Under the pieces are notes generated by a model that worked only from the letters and a program-made list of their open reading frames with translations, made no database searches and had not been told where the DNA came from. From NCBI GenBank assembly GCA_047633195.1, contig JBLIEU010000009.1, forward strand, positions 1 through 64,000: a stretch of 64,000 bases of DNA. Direction: 5' to 3'. Positions 45,269 through 54,974 of this stretch are shown piece by piece; the stretch's first letter is position 1, and each line of letters begins with the position of its first letter. Source of the stretch: JAKVAV01 sp047633195 (GTDB taxonomy: Bacteria > Bacteroidota > Bacteroidia > Flavobacteriales_D > Cryomorphaceae). A program made the translations under genes and the position numbers.

Positions 45269-46076
45269 GGCATACATAGAATCAGGTATTTTGGAGCAAT
45301 ATGCTCTCGGTGAGGTTACCAATCAGGAGCTTCGTGAAGTGGAGTGTTTGTCCAAAGTATATCCTGAAGTTAAAACCGCTTTAGTAGAGGCTGAGCAGGA
45401 TTTAGAGTCGATTGCTCGAGCGGGAGCGGTCAAAGCACCTGCTGGAATGAAGGTGAATATTATGGCGGAGTTGGCCAACTACGATCAACTGCCAGCTGAT
45501 AATGCATTATCCGAAGTTCTAAATAATGAAAAGCCTTCGGTATTGCCATCTCAGGCCTCCTTTACTTGGCCCGTGGTGTGGGCTGTCGCCGCATCTATTA
45601 CATTGCTTTTGGCCTTTTGGCAGTATGTGGAAAAAGGAAATGCAGAAACTGAATTGGCAGAAGCCAAGGAATTGCAAAATCAGCTTTTGGCGAACAATGA
45701 ATATTTGAGGGGGGAAGTCGAGTACCTCACTGATGATGTTGAGGAGACTTTTGACCCAAGCTTCGAAAAGATTATTCTAGATCCGACTGAGAACATTGAT
45801 GCTGAAAAGTTGGCCGTTCTTTGGCAACAAGAATCAGGAAAAGTGAAGTTTAGTGTGGCTTCTCTTCCTGAATTGCCTGCCGACAAGCAATACCAGCTTT
45901 GGGTTTGGAAAGAAGGCGTGCCTTCAGATATGGGAGTGCTTCCCAAGGATTTTTACGGTGTCTATCTTGCAGGCAAGCTCACTATTGAAGGTGATGCATT
46001 CGCGATTACCATCGAACCCCTCGGTGGATTGCCCGATCCAAGTATGGATCAAGTAGTTTTTTACGGTAACGTTTAG
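45258..46076 (+). CDS. RskA-like membrane anti-sigma factor
   Basis: About 272 residues from the ATG at 45258 (a TTG lies two codons earlier). The N-terminal anti-sigma helices (YIESGILEQYALGEVTNQEL) are cytoplasmic. One membrane helix at ~105-125 (FTWPVVWAVAASITLLLAFW), then a coiled-coil stretch (AEAKELQNQLLANNEYLRGE) and the periplasmic RskA domain (LPELPADKQYQLWVWKEGVP, then GGLPDPSMDQVVFYGNV). It should bind and inhibit the sigma factor encoded just upstream, which it overlaps by 11 bp. Intact, unlike its partner. Confidence 0.87.
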   Translation: MDVKAYIESGILEQYALGEVTNQELREVECLSKVYPEVKTALVEAEQDLESIARAGAVKAPAGMKVNIMAELANYDQLPADNALSEVLNNEKPSVLPSQASFTWPVVWAVAASITLLLAFWQYVEKGNAETELAEAKELQNQLLANNEYLRGEVEYLTDDVEETFDPSFEKIILDPTENIDAEKLAVLWQQESGKVKFSVASLPELPADKQYQLWVWKEGVPSDMGVLPKDFYGVYLAGKLTIEGDAFAITIEPLGGLPDPSMDQVVFYGNV

Positions 46077-46219
46077 GTTGCTTTACTTTTTATTCAATAC
46101 CAACACTACTTCACGAGATCATCGAGATGTGAGGCCTCATGAACACTTAGTTTCAGAGGTATTCTCTTGATTACCCATATCTAATAACCAGCTCAATATC
46201 TCATGCTTTGTACTTAAAA

Positions 46220-47639
46220 CTAAAGCAAAGTACTAGGGCAAACATATTCTGTTTTTGGAACTTTCGTTTCAGCTATTTCTTTGAATCCTCCGCGTACGTC
46301 TAGGAAGTTGTCCCAGCCTCGTTGCTTGAGTATAGATGCTGCGACATACTGCGGTATCCCGCCGCACAATGCACCATAAAAGGTTTGTCTTTCGGGAATT
46401 CAGCCAAGTGCTCGTTGATCTGATTCAAGGGGATGTTTATGGCGTCGACAAGATGTTCTGAGTCAAATTCGCTCTTTTTTCGAACCTCAAAAACAAGCGG
46501 CTCTTCGTCATATTGTGTCGCAAACTGTTTGGGAGAAAGTCTCTCCAAACTATCCACTTCTTTTCCAGATTCTTTCCATGCACCAAAACCACCTTCCAAG
46601 AAGCCGATAGTGCGATCGTAACCTACACGCGAAAGTCGAATCATCGCTTCTTCCTCTTCGCCTTTTTTGGTTACCAAAAGAATTTCTTGTTTGATGTCTT
46701 TGATCATTTCACCAACCCACATCCCGAAGTTTCCTTCTAAACCGATGTTGATGCTATTGGGAACAAAGCCTTTGGCGAACTCCTCCGCATCGCTCGTGTA
46801 TAGAACCAAAGCTTGGGTTTCATTGGCAACCAGTTCGAATGCCTCTGGCGATAAAGGCCGACTGGCTCTTTCGATTGCTGTGTCCAGCGATTCGTATTCT
46901 TGGATATTTATCAAAACGTTCTTAGTGAAGTAGGCTGGGGGAGCTGTTAGTCCTTCTAAGAGTTCTTCGATAAACTCTTCCTTGCTTAATTCGGGATTGA
47001 GCGCGTAGTTGGTTTTCTTCTGATTCCCCAGAGTGTCGGTCTTTTCGTTTCTCATATTCTTTCCGCAAGCAACTTCCTGCACCGTGGTTGGGGTATACGA
47101 TGAGGTCATCGTTTAAAGACATAATCCTGTTTCGAAAAGAATCAAAAAGGTGAGCCGCTAGCTTTTTCTCAGTGAGATCTGCAATCACGTGTTGTGCCAA
47201 GTCAGGACAACCTACATCACCTATGAAGAGGGTATCAACCGTAATGATTCCGTGTTCTTTTCCATTCTCATCGAACAATAGATAAGTGGTCGACTCCATG
47301 GTGTGGTCTGGAGTGTGGATAGCCCGAACATGGCGCCTCCTGCTTTAAATTCTTGATTGTCTATTGCTACGATCGCTTCGAAGCTAGGTGTGGCTGTCGG
47401 GCCATAAACGATGTCTGCTACAGTTTTTGCAGCTAAGTCTAGGCGACCACTCACAAAGTCGGCGTGAAAGTGCGCTTCAAAGACGTATTTGATCTTGGCT
47501 TCGTTCTTCTCGGGTCTATCGATCTAGGTTTGTACTTCGCGCAATGAGTCAAAAGTGGCCGCCTCTCCATTGCTTTCCAAGTAGTAAGCTGCGTGTGAAA
47601 TACATCTGGTATTAATCTGTTCTATTTTAATATTGACAT
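46220..47639 (-). pseudogene. MBL-fold/double-rhodanese protein, multiply disrupted
   Basis: A persulfide-dioxygenase-like MBL hydrolase with two C-terminal rhodanese domains can be read in pieces on the minus strand. Piece 1: IKIEQINTRCISHAAYYLES, then an in-frame TAG (47524-47526) where relatives have Tyr, then FEAHFHADFVSGRLDLA. A frameshift at ~47327 precedes IHTPDHTMESTTYLL and TLFIGDVGCPDLAQH. A second at ~47073 (extra T) precedes ACGKNMRNEKTDTLGNQKKT and both rhodanese domains. The second rhodanese loop reads HCAAGYRSM, then a third frameshift at ~46345 precedes AASILKQRGWDNFLDVRGGF and the natural end at 46220. Catalytic-region substitutions (HTPDHT for HTPGHT, VDTLF for GDTLF) also fit decay. 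Confidence 0.88.
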
Positions 47640-47790
47640 AGTATTTACTGGTTGATAGTCACAAAGGTAGGGGCTGTGATATGGATAGAGTGCGACTTGG
47701 GTTACATAGGGAATAGGAACATTAATTCCTAAGTCCTTAAGGTTTTCAAACCTTTCTTTTCCCTAACTTGGCCTGATGATTATTTGATAC

Positions 47791-48423
47791 TTGAGCGACC
47801 TCTTATTTGATCCCTGGGAAATCAGGGCAGATCACTTGGCCAAAAATGACTGGGTGATCCTTGATGGTTTCGTGCCCGACAACTTATTATCCTTTTCGCG
47901 TAATTTCTTGAAGGAGAGGTTGGCTTTGGAAGAATTTAAACAAGCTGGTATCGGCGCTTTGAATGATTTCCGAATAGAAAAGTCGATAAGAAGTGACGAG
48001 ATATTTTGGCTCGAACGAAATCGCGACCTGAAGTTAAGTGGCTTTTTTGCTCTGGTAGATGAAGCCATCGCCCATTTAAATCGACTCTGTTTTTTGAGTA
48101 TTTCGGGAAGCGAGTTTCACCTGGCGCATTACCCGCCTGGTTCTTTTTACAAGCGACACCTGGATCAGTTTGACTTTCGCAGCAATCGGCTCATTTCTGT
48201 GGTGTTTTACCTCAACGAATTTTGGAAGCCTGAGCACGGCGGAGAATTGCGCCTATATGAAAGTGATGGGACTTACCAAGATGTTGCACCCTTGCCAGGT
48301 AGAATGATTCTATTTAAAAGTGAAGCTGTACCCCATGAAGTAATGTTATCAAACGTGTCTAGGTATAGCATTACTGGATGGCTCTTGCATCAACCACCTG
48401 GGCTAGGTTACTTATTGGGTTAA
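47791..48423 (+). CDS. 2-oxoglutarate/Fe(II)-dependent dioxygenase (prolyl-hydroxylase type)
   Basis: 210 residues. Double-stranded beta-helix with iron ligands His123 and Asp125 (KRHLDQFD) and His182 (AVPHEV), and 2-oxoglutarate-binding Arg191 (SRYSITGWLLH). LISVVFYLNEFWKPEHGGEL is a typical SM-20/P4HA stretch. The substrate is unknown; protein or small-molecule hydroxylation are both possible. The start is a TTG that lies 4 nt after TTTG of a degenerate -7 element (ATTATTTG), supporting this start. Confidence 0.88.
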   Translation: MSDLLFDPWEIRADHLAKNDWVILDGFVPDNLLSFSRNFLKERLALEEFKQAGIGALNDFRIEKSIRSDEIFWLERNRDLKLSGFFALVDEAIAHLNRLCFLSISGSEFHLAHYPPGSFYKRHLDQFDFRSNRLISVVFYLNEFWKPEHGGELRLYESDGTYQDVAPLPGRMILFKSEAVPHEVMLSNVSRYSITGWLLHQPPGLGYLLG

Positions 48424-48447
48424 CTTTATCCAGTGACTTGGTAAGCC

Positions 48448-48486
48448 AAAAAAAGCCGCTCATTTTAAGAAGCGGCTTTCCATTTT
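48448..48486. terminator. Bidirectional intrinsic terminator
   Basis: AAAGCCGCT (48452-48460) pairs with AGCGGCTTT (48471-48479) around a 10-nt loop, with an A run on the left and T-rich sequence on the right. It can end both the oxygenase (+) and the alpha-oxoamine synthase (-) transcripts. Confidence 0.9.
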
Positions 48487-48503
48487 TATCAATTTTTCAA
48501 AGC

Positions 48504-49751
48504 TTATCGCCAATCGACGATCTCAGCGGCTTCGTATTCGCCCGCTTCGAGTTTCACTTTTATTTTCTTAAACGTTTCAATAGTCAATTCCACGTCTTCC
48601 AACTTGTGCACTGCCGTTGGAATCAAGCGGAGCATAATCACTTCTTTCGGTACAACTGGGTAAACAACGATAGAACAAAAGATACTGTGATTTTCGCGTA
48701 AGTCCATTGTAAGATTGGTAGCTTCTCCCAGAGTTCCCTTCAGGAATACTGGAGTTACGGCACTATTGGTTACACCCAAGTCAAAACCTGCACCTTTCAG
48801 GCCAGTTTGTAGAGCAGTGGCGATTTTCCAAAGGTTGTCTTTGTGTTCGGGCTCTGTGCGCATCATGTCCAATCGCTTTAAGGCTCCTACCACTAGTGGC
48901 ATAGGCAGCGATTTGGCAAAAGTCTGTGAGCGCATGTTGTACTTCAAGTACTCTATTACCTGCTCGTCACCAGCAACGAATGCTCCGATAGTAGCCATCG
49001 CCTTAGCAAAAGTTCCGAAGTAAACGTCGATCTCTGCTTGCACTCCTTGAAAATCTCCAGCACCTCGTCCGTTTTCACCAATTGTGCCAAAACCGTGGGC
49101 ATCATCTACGAATAGACGGAATTTATAGCGCTCCTTGTAGGTGACAATATCTTTCAGATTTCCTTGGTCTCCTGCCATTCCGAAGACTCCCTCGGTAACG
49201 ACGAGGATTCCTCCACCTGTTTTTTCTGTCCAGTTTTCAGCTCTTTCGAGCTGCTTTTTGAAACTCTCCATGTCATTGTGTCTGAAAACAAAACGTTTTC
49301 CTTGGTGGAGACGAACTCCGTCTACCATGCACGCATGCGACTCAGAGTCATAAACAATTACGTCATTTCGATCTACCAAAGCTTCAATTGCAGACTGGCA
49401 GCCTTGGTATCCGTAGTTGAGAAGGAAGGCATCTTCTTTTTGCATGAAATCAGCCAATTCTTCCTCAAGCTCTTCGTGCTTTGAGGTGTGTCCTGACATC
49501 ATTCGGGCACCCATTGGGTATCCCATTCCCCATTCGGCAGCAGCTTCTCCATCTATTTTCCTAACCGCGGGGTGGTTGGCAAGGCCTAGGTAGTTGTTGA
49601 TACTCCATACCAAAACTTCCTTTCCGCGAAATTGCATCTTGCGATCGATTTCACCTTCCAGCTTTGGGAACGTGAAGTATCCATGGCTCTCTTTGGCGTG
49701 GCGGCCTAGAGGGCCTCTATTGTTCTTGATTTTGTCAAATATGTCTTGCAT
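48504..49751 (-). CDS. PLP-dependent alpha-oxoamine synthase (serine palmitoyltransferase/KBL type)
   Basis: 415 residues of fold-type I. PLP Lys lies in YFGTFAKAMATIGAF; the Asp of the cofactor-binding motif is in LFVDDAHGFGTIG; SINNYLGLANHPAV, GARMMSGHTSKHEELEEELA and the His of DSESHACMVDG are family hallmarks. It condenses an amino acid with an acyl-CoA. In Bacteroidota close relatives are serine palmitoyltransferases (sphingolipids) or cysteate acyltransferases (sulfonolipids); which one cannot be decided here. ATG start. Confidence 0.85.
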   Translation of the reverse strand: MQDIFDKIKNNRGPLGRHAKESHGYFTFPKLEGEIDRKMQFRGKEVLVWSINNYLGLANHPAVRKIDGEAAAEWGMGYPMGARMMSGHTSKHEELEEELADFMQKEDAFLLNYGYQGCQSAIEALVDRNDVIVYDSESHACMVDGVRLHQGKRFVFRHNDMESFKKQLERAENWTEKTGGGILVVTEGVFGMAGDQGNLKDIVTYKERYKFRLFVDDAHGFGTIGENGRGAGDFQGVQAEIDVYFGTFAKAMATIGAFVAGDEQVIEYLKYNMRSQTFAKSLPMPLVVGALKRLDMMRTEPEHKDNLWKIATALQTGLKGAGFDLGVTNSAVTPVFLKGTLGEATNLTMDLRENHSIFCSIVVYPVVPKEVIMLRLIPTAVHKLEDVELTIETFKKIKVKLEAGEYEAAEIVDWR

Positions 49752-49867
49752 AGTAATATAGGTGACAGTTATTTCGAGCCGCGAAAATACCGCTTAATTA
49801 ACTTATGGCAAAATCCACGTAAAATAACTGCAAACAACTTTTCGTTGTTATCTAATACCAAATGGCT

Positions 49868-49896
49868 TTTGAATCTCCAAATAGAAAGTATCTTTG
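49868..49896 (+). promoter_or_regulatory. Promoter of bamD operon (leaderless)
   Basis: TTTG (49868-49871), 17-nt spacer, TATCTTTG (49889-49896), then CGCG and the bamD ATG at 49901. Both boxes match the Bacteroidota consensus. Confidence 0.7.
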
Positions 49897-49900
49897 CGCG

Positions 49901-50704
49901 ATGATTTTGCGACACGTGAGATACATACTCATATTTTTTGCCTTTTTACTTGCTTCATGTTCTGAGTATACGAGAGTTACTAAGAGCACTGATGTTGAGT
50001 ACAAATATACCAAGGCGGTGGAGTATTATGAGAAAGGCCAATACAGCAAGTCTTTGTCCCTCTTCGACGAATTAGGTACGCTTTTCCGTGGCTCAGACCG
50101 CAGTCAAGAGATTCATTACTATATCGCCAATTCCCATTTTGCTCTGGAAGACTTTTACTTCGCGGCTTATTACTACAAAAACTTCACGAAAACTTATCCG
50201 CGAAGTGCTAGGGCAGAAGAGGCCTTATTTAAATCGGCTTATTGCAGCTACCTCAACTCTCCCGTTTCGAATTTAGATCAGACAGATACAGAGGTGGCCA
50301 TTGACGAATTTCAACTATTTCTCAACCGCTATCCTCAATCCGAACTTAAGGATAGTACGAATTTGATGATTGATGAGTTGAGATTGAAGTTAGAGGTAAA
50401 AGCATTTGACAACTCCAAGCTTTATTACCTCACAGAAGACTATAAGTCTGCTTCGGTGGCATTGCAGAACATGCTGATCGACTTCCCAGACAGTCCTCAC
50501 CGCGAAGAGATTGAATTTTTAGTGGTGAAAAGCTCCTATTTATTAGCGATTAACAGCATTGCCTCAAAGAAAGAAGAGCGATTGAACGCTACCATCGAAC
50601 ATTATCATAAATTTGTAGATTCTTTCCAGGATAGTGAATACGTAAAAAAGGCAGAAGACTTTTATGTCGGTGCCCTTCGCGAACTGGATAAAATGAAGTT
50701 TTAA
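49901..50704 (+). CDS. bamD: Outer-membrane assembly lipoprotein BamD
   Basis: About 267 residues from the ATG at 49901. Lipoprotein signal ILIFFAFLLASC with acylated Cys20; an upstream start at 49862 would lie inside the promoter. TPR repeats: YTKAVEYYEKGQYSKSLSLF, YYIANSHFALEDFYFAAYYY, FPDSPHREEIEFLVVKSSYL. Part of the BAM complex that inserts beta-barrel proteins. First gene of a tight run bamD-rpoZ-coaBC-porD-recN, a conserved Bacteroidota order. Confidence 0.93.
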   Translation: MILRHVRYILIFFAFLLASCSEYTRVTKSTDVEYKYTKAVEYYEKGQYSKSLSLFDELGTLFRGSDRSQEIHYYIANSHFALEDFYFAAYYYKNFTKTYPRSARAEEALFKSAYCSYLNSPVSNLDQTDTEVAIDEFQLFLNRYPQSELKDSTNLMIDELRLKLEVKAFDNSKLYYLTEDYKSASVALQNMLIDFPDSPHREEIEFLVVKSSYLLAINSIASKKEERLNATIEHYHKFVDSFQDSEYVKKAEDFYVGALRELDKMKF

Positions 50705-50714
50705 GACCCGGGAT

Positions 50715-51047
50715 ATGAATTTCAAAAATACCAATGCAGCGCGCACTACCATAACGCGTGACGTGTACGACCTCGAAAAGCAAACCAACAATATCTACGA
50801 AGCTATTGTGGTAATTTCGAAACGTGCCAACCAAATTAGCAGCGAGATGAAAGAAGAGCTCAACGCTAAATTGCAGGAATTCGCTACCAGCCAAGATAAT
50901 TTGGAAGAGGTGTTTGAAAACCGCGAGCAGATTGAGATCTCGAAATTTTACGAGCGTCTTCCAAAGCCACATTCTATTTCCGTGCAGGAGCTTTTGGAAG
51001 ATAAAGTTTACTTCCGTCGCCACGAGGAAGAAGAAGCAAACGCGTAA
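50715..51047 (+). CDS. rpoZ: RNA polymerase omega subunit, Bacteroidota type
   Basis: 110 residues: TTITRDVYDLEKQTNNIYEA then VVISKRANQISSEMKEELNA and ENREQIEISKFYERLPKPHS. Clearly the omega-like protein found between bamD and coaBC in this phylum; the ISKRANQI helix is the omega core. It helps RNA polymerase assembly. 10 bp after bamD, 15 bp before coaBC. Confidence 0.9.
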   Translation: MNFKNTNAARTTITRDVYDLEKQTNNIYEAIVVISKRANQISSEMKEELNAKLQEFATSQDNLEEVFENREQIEISKFYERLPKPHSISVQELLEDKVYFRRHEEEEANA

Positions 51048-51062
51048 TTCTTTTCTGAAGCC

Positions 51063-52259
51063 ATGCTTCGAGGTAAGCGTATTTTATTAGGCGTTACAGG
51101 AAGCATTGCCGCATACAAATCAGCTTTTCTAGTTAGAGAGTTTATCAAGGCAGGCGCTGAAGTGCAAGTAGTCTTAACAGATGCTGCGCGATTATTTGTT
51201 ACGCCATTAACTCTCGGAACGTTGAGCAAGAGACCCGTTCTTGACAATTTTGTCAAAGAGCCACTGCACGCAGGGGTTTGGAACAATCATGTCGAGCTCG
51301 GACTTTGGGCTGATCTTTTGGTAGTAGCTCCAGCCTCCGCCAATTCGTTAGCCAAAATGGCACACGGAGAAGCCGATAATCTGCTTCTGACGACATACCT
51401 TAGTGCCAAGTGTCCTGTGTATTTTGCACCTGCGATGGATTTAGATATGCATGCCCATGGTGCAAATAAAGCCAATATTGATACCCTCGAAAAGCGAGGG
51501 AACATTCATATCCCTTCTGGAAGTGGAGAGTTAGCTAGCGGGTTAGAAGGGCAAGGAAGAATGGCCGAACCCGAAGAAATCCGAGCTTTCATTGAAAATG
51601 ATCTGAAAGGGAAAGCTCCTTTTTTTGGTAAAAAGATCTTAATTACTGCAGGTCCTACTCAGGAACCTATTGACCCTGTGCGCTATATCGGAAATCGAAG
51701 TACTGGGAAAATGGGCTATGCTATCGCCGAGGCGGCAGTATCAATGGGAGCTGAAGTCACACTTGTTTCTGGGCCTGTTGGCATTGACGCTCCAAAAGGC
51801 GTGGTTGTCATTGGTGTAAATACAGCTCAGGAAATGTTTGATGCCACAATGCCAGTTTTTGATTCGTGCGATGTAGCTATTTTAGCGGCTGCTGTGGCAG
51901 ACTATCGCCCCAGAGAAGTCGCCGCTCAGAAACTCAAGAAGACCTCTGAAGAGCTGATCATCGGCCTTGAGCCAACTCCTGATATTTTGAAAACACTTGG
52001 AGAGAAGAAGACGAATCAGGTTTTGGTTGGTTTTGCTTTAGAAACGAATAACGGGCTGGAGAATGCAAAGGGAAAGCTCGATCGGAAGAACTGCGATTTG
52101 ATCGTGCTCAATACCTTAACTGATAGCCAAGCGGGTTTTGGCTTTGATACGAATAAAGTTACTTTCGTGTCAGGCAATATAACAGAAGAAACTGAGTTAA
52201 AAACGAAGAGAGAAATTGCCTTTGACCTCCTTCACTTCATCAAGGAATATTTTTTATGA
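51063..52259 (+). CDS. coaBC: Phosphopantothenoylcysteine decarboxylase/synthetase
   Basis: 398-residue bifunctional enzyme of coenzyme A synthesis. N-terminal CoaC flavoprotein: ILLGVTGSIAAYKSAFLVRE, then LVVAPASANSLAKMAHGEAD and YFAPAMDLDMHAH. C-terminal CoaB: ILITAGPTQEPIDPVRYIGN, then RSTGKMGYAIAEAA and a Lys-rich loop KLKKTSEELIIGLEPTPDIL. Overlaps porD by 4 bp (ATGA). Confidence 0.96.
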   Translation: MLRGKRILLGVTGSIAAYKSAFLVREFIKAGAEVQVVLTDAARLFVTPLTLGTLSKRPVLDNFVKEPLHAGVWNNHVELGLWADLLVVAPASANSLAKMAHGEADNLLLTTYLSAKCPVYFAPAMDLDMHAHGANKANIDTLEKRGNIHIPSGSGELASGLEGQGRMAEPEEIRAFIENDLKGKAPFFGKKILITAGPTQEPIDPVRYIGNRSTGKMGYAIAEAAVSMGAEVTLVSGPVGIDAPKGVVVIGVNTAQEMFDATMPVFDSCDVAILAAAVADYRPREVAAQKLKKTSEELIIGLEPTPDILKTLGEKKTNQVLVGFALETNNGLENAKGKLDRKNCDLIVLNTLTDSQAGFGFDTNKVTFVSGNITEETELKTKREIAFDLLHFIKEYFL

Positions 52260-53161
52260 GAAAATCACTACTCATTCTTTTCATTATCAATGCCTTTGCT
52301 TTGAGTTCTCAAGCCCAGGAACTTAATTGTCAGATCCAGGTGATCTTTCCACAAATTCAAGGAGTGAACACAGCCATTTTCGAACAAATGGAAAACGACA
52401 TTTTCGAGTTTATGAATAACCGAAAGTGGACGAATGACAAGTTCTCTATTGAAGAGAGAATTGAATGCAGCATTGTCATTAATATCACTGAAGCTCGAGC
52501 AAGTTCAAATACGTATCGTGCGGAGATGCAAGTTATTTCTACACGCCCTGTTTATGGAACGGATTATCAGACGCTCATACTAAATGTCAGAGATGTGAAT
52601 CTCACTTTCGACTATTTTCAGAACACCCAGTATAACTTCAACCCAGATCAGTTTAAAAATAACTTGGTGTCGTCATTGGCTTTCTACGCCTACATGATCA
52701 TCGGTTTTGATTACGATACTTTCTCACTGAAGGGCGGCACGCCTTATTTTCAGCAAGCACAGCGAATCGTTCAGAGTGCCCAAGTCTCCAATTTCGAGGG
52801 ATGGAAAGCATTTGAAGGCGACAAGAATCGATATTGGCTGGTTGAAGACATTCTCCACCGAACCTTTGAACCTATGCGCGAGACTTTATACAGTTATCAC
52901 CGTGAGGGTTTAGACAAGATGAGCGAAAAGATGCGTCCTGCTCGTCAGGCCATCATGAACAGTTTAAAGAATTTTGAACAAGTGCACAGAGTCAAGCCAT
53001 TGGCCTACAATACACAGCAATTCTTCTTGGCAAAAAGCGATGAGATTGTAAATATTTTCACCGAAGCAGACCCCCCCGAACGCAACCAAGTTTACGAAGT
53101 CGTTTCTCAAGTTGACCCAGGAAACCTTGCCAAGTACGATAAGATGCAGAAGGGTAAGTAA
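52256..53161 (+). CDS. porD: DUF4835 protein, PorD-like (type IX secretion/gliding)
   Basis: 301 residues, signal peptide MRKSLLILFIINAFALSSQAQ. ELNCQIQVIFPQIQGVNTAI, VFEQMENDIFEFMNNRKWTN region, AFYAYMIIGFDYDTFSLKGG and FEGWKAFEGDKNRYWLVEDI are typical of DUF4835, the family to which PorD of the type IX secretion system belongs. Periplasmic. Its exact role in secretion is unresolved. Starts in an ATGA overlap with coaBC. Confidence 0.83.
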   Translation: MRKSLLILFIINAFALSSQAQELNCQIQVIFPQIQGVNTAIFEQMENDIFEFMNNRKWTNDKFSIEERIECSIVINITEARASSNTYRAEMQVISTRPVYGTDYQTLILNVRDVNLTFDYFQNTQYNFNPDQFKNNLVSSLAFYAYMIIGFDYDTFSLKGGTPYFQQAQRIVQSAQVSNFEGWKAFEGDKNRYWLVEDILHRTFEPMRETLYSYHREGLDKMSEKMRPARQAIMNSLKNFEQVHRVKPLAYNTQQFFLAKSDEIVNIFTEADPPERNQVYEVVSQVDPGNLAKYDKMQKGK

Positions 53162-53200
53162 CCTAGCCATAAATTTTCTTTTCCGACGTACCTTTAGTCT

Positions 53201-54853
53201 ATGCTTACACACCTTTCCATTCGGCATTATGCGTTGATCGACCATTTGGAGATTGATTTATCCGATGGGCTCAACATCATAACTGGTGAAACGGGCAGCG
53301 GAAAATCAATCATTCTCGGTGCCCTGAGCTTGATATTGGGTGAACGCGCAGAAAAGCGCGTAGTGAAGGAGGGGCAAAAAAAATGTATCGTAGAAGGAGC
53401 ATTTACGCTCGACACGGCGAAATGGAAGGCGATTTTCGATAATATTGACCTTGATTTTGAAGTCAACTCTACACTAAGACGGGAAGTCCTGGCATCAGGT
53501 AAAAGTCGAGCGTTCATAAATGATACTCCAGTTAATTTGAAATTGTTGCGAGAAATTGCTCTCGAACTGGTAGACATCCATTCGCAACACCAAACTATTC
53601 AACTTAATAATCCTGACTTTCAACTTGGAGTTATTGACTCCTATGCCAAAGCAATCGAAGAGAAAAGAGACTATGTAATAGCTTTCAACTCTTATTCTGC
53701 CGCTCAGAAAAGATTAAAAGAACTGCAGGCGAGCTTGGCACAAGACAAACGAGAGATGGATTTCGTGGCCTTCCAACTTAATGAATTTGAAGAGATCAAC
53801 TTAGATCAAATTGAGGAAAATGAGCTGGAGGAAGAATACAGTATGCTTTCGAATAGTGAGGAAATTGCCCAAAAACTTCATGGCGCCGTCGAATTGCTCA
53901 ATGAAGGAGAAAGTCCTATTCTTTCAAATTTAAAGGAGGTTGGAGTTTTGATGGAAGAGATATCCGAGTATTCCAACGCTTACAGAGATCTAAGTCAGCG
54001 AATTAAGAGTGCTATTATTGAATTGGATGATATTGTCCTTGACGCACAGAATGCATCGGGTGATATCGAGATGAACCCTAAAAGATTGGCCCAATTGGAC
54101 ATGATCAGATCGGTTATTTTTAGACTAGAACAGAAGCATAGTGTTCAAGGAGTAGGGTCACTAAAAGCTCGAAGAGACGAACTGACTCAACGTATTTCTG
54201 GGAGTGAATATCTGGAAGAAGAGATCGTGCAATTGACAAAAGAAGGGACCAAGGGGCTTGAGGTCGTTCGCAAAGCTGGAGACTTGCTTAGCAATAAACG
54301 AAAGGCTTCCTCTTCGGAATTCACCACTTCATTAGAGCTCCTCCTCGGCTTACTAAACATGAAGAAGGCCTCGTTTGAGCTGCATTTCGAAGAGATGGAG
54401 AAGCCTACAGCTAATGGATTCGATAAGTTGGAGATGCGATTCAGTGCCAATCCTGGTCGTAAGCCCGAATCACTGAAAAATGTGGCCTCAGGGGGAGAGT
54501 TGTCCCGATTGATGCTATCCATTAAGAAGCTTTCGGTATCACAAGGTCGCACCATCATATTGGATGAAATTGATTCGGGAGTTTCAGGTGAAGTTGCCAA
54601 TTCAATGGGGAGAATCATGAAAGAAATGGGTGGCAACCAGCAAGTGATTTGCATCACTCATTTGCCCCAGATCGCATCGAAAGGCGAGAGTCATTTTAAA
54701 GTATTCAAGGAAGAATCAGATCGAACAACCAAAACACGAATTGAAAGATTGGACGAGAAGGAGAGGATAGTAGAGATCGCTCAAATGCTTAGCGGAGCTG
54801 AGACTACAACTGCTGCTATGGACAATGCCAGAGACTTGTTACTCGCTAATTAG
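53201..54853 (+). CDS. recN: DNA repair ATPase RecN
   Basis: 550 residues of the SMC-like family. Walker A GETGSGKS (residues 29-36), the central coiled coils (~160-390), then signature ASGGELSRLMLSIKKLS and Walker B TIILDEIDSGVSGEVANSMG. It organises double-strand-break ends with cohesin-like activity. The ATG lies 4 nt after TACCTTTA, a near-match to TAnnTTTG, so it may have its own leaderless promoter besides operon read-through from porD, 39 bp upstream. Confidence 0.95.
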   Translation: MLTHLSIRHYALIDHLEIDLSDGLNIITGETGSGKSIILGALSLILGERAEKRVVKEGQKKCIVEGAFTLDTAKWKAIFDNIDLDFEVNSTLRREVLASGKSRAFINDTPVNLKLLREIALELVDIHSQHQTIQLNNPDFQLGVIDSYAKAIEEKRDYVIAFNSYSAAQKRLKELQASLAQDKREMDFVAFQLNEFEEINLDQIEENELEEEYSMLSNSEEIAQKLHGAVELLNEGESPILSNLKEVGVLMEEISEYSNAYRDLSQRIKSAIIELDDIVLDAQNASGDIEMNPKRLAQLDMIRSVIFRLEQKHSVQGVGSLKARRDELTQRISGSEYLEEEIVQLTKEGTKGLEVVRKAGDLLSNKRKASSSEFTTSLELLLGLLNMKKASFELHFEEMEKPTANGFDKLEMRFSANPGRKPESLKNVASGGELSRLMLSIKKLSVSQGRTIILDEIDSGVSGEVANSMGRIMKEMGGNQQVICITHLPQIASKGESHFKVFKEESDRTTKTRIERLDEKERIVEIAQMLSGAETTTAAMDNARDLLLAN

Positions 54854-54974
54854 TGTCTGTCCACAGAGTCCAATATCTGTGTATCGCTTGCCCTGATAAC
54901 AGTTATTTACGAAATGTAAACTCCTTATTTGCAGAGCTGCAAGACCCTTGATCTTGACCTCTCCAGTCATGACA

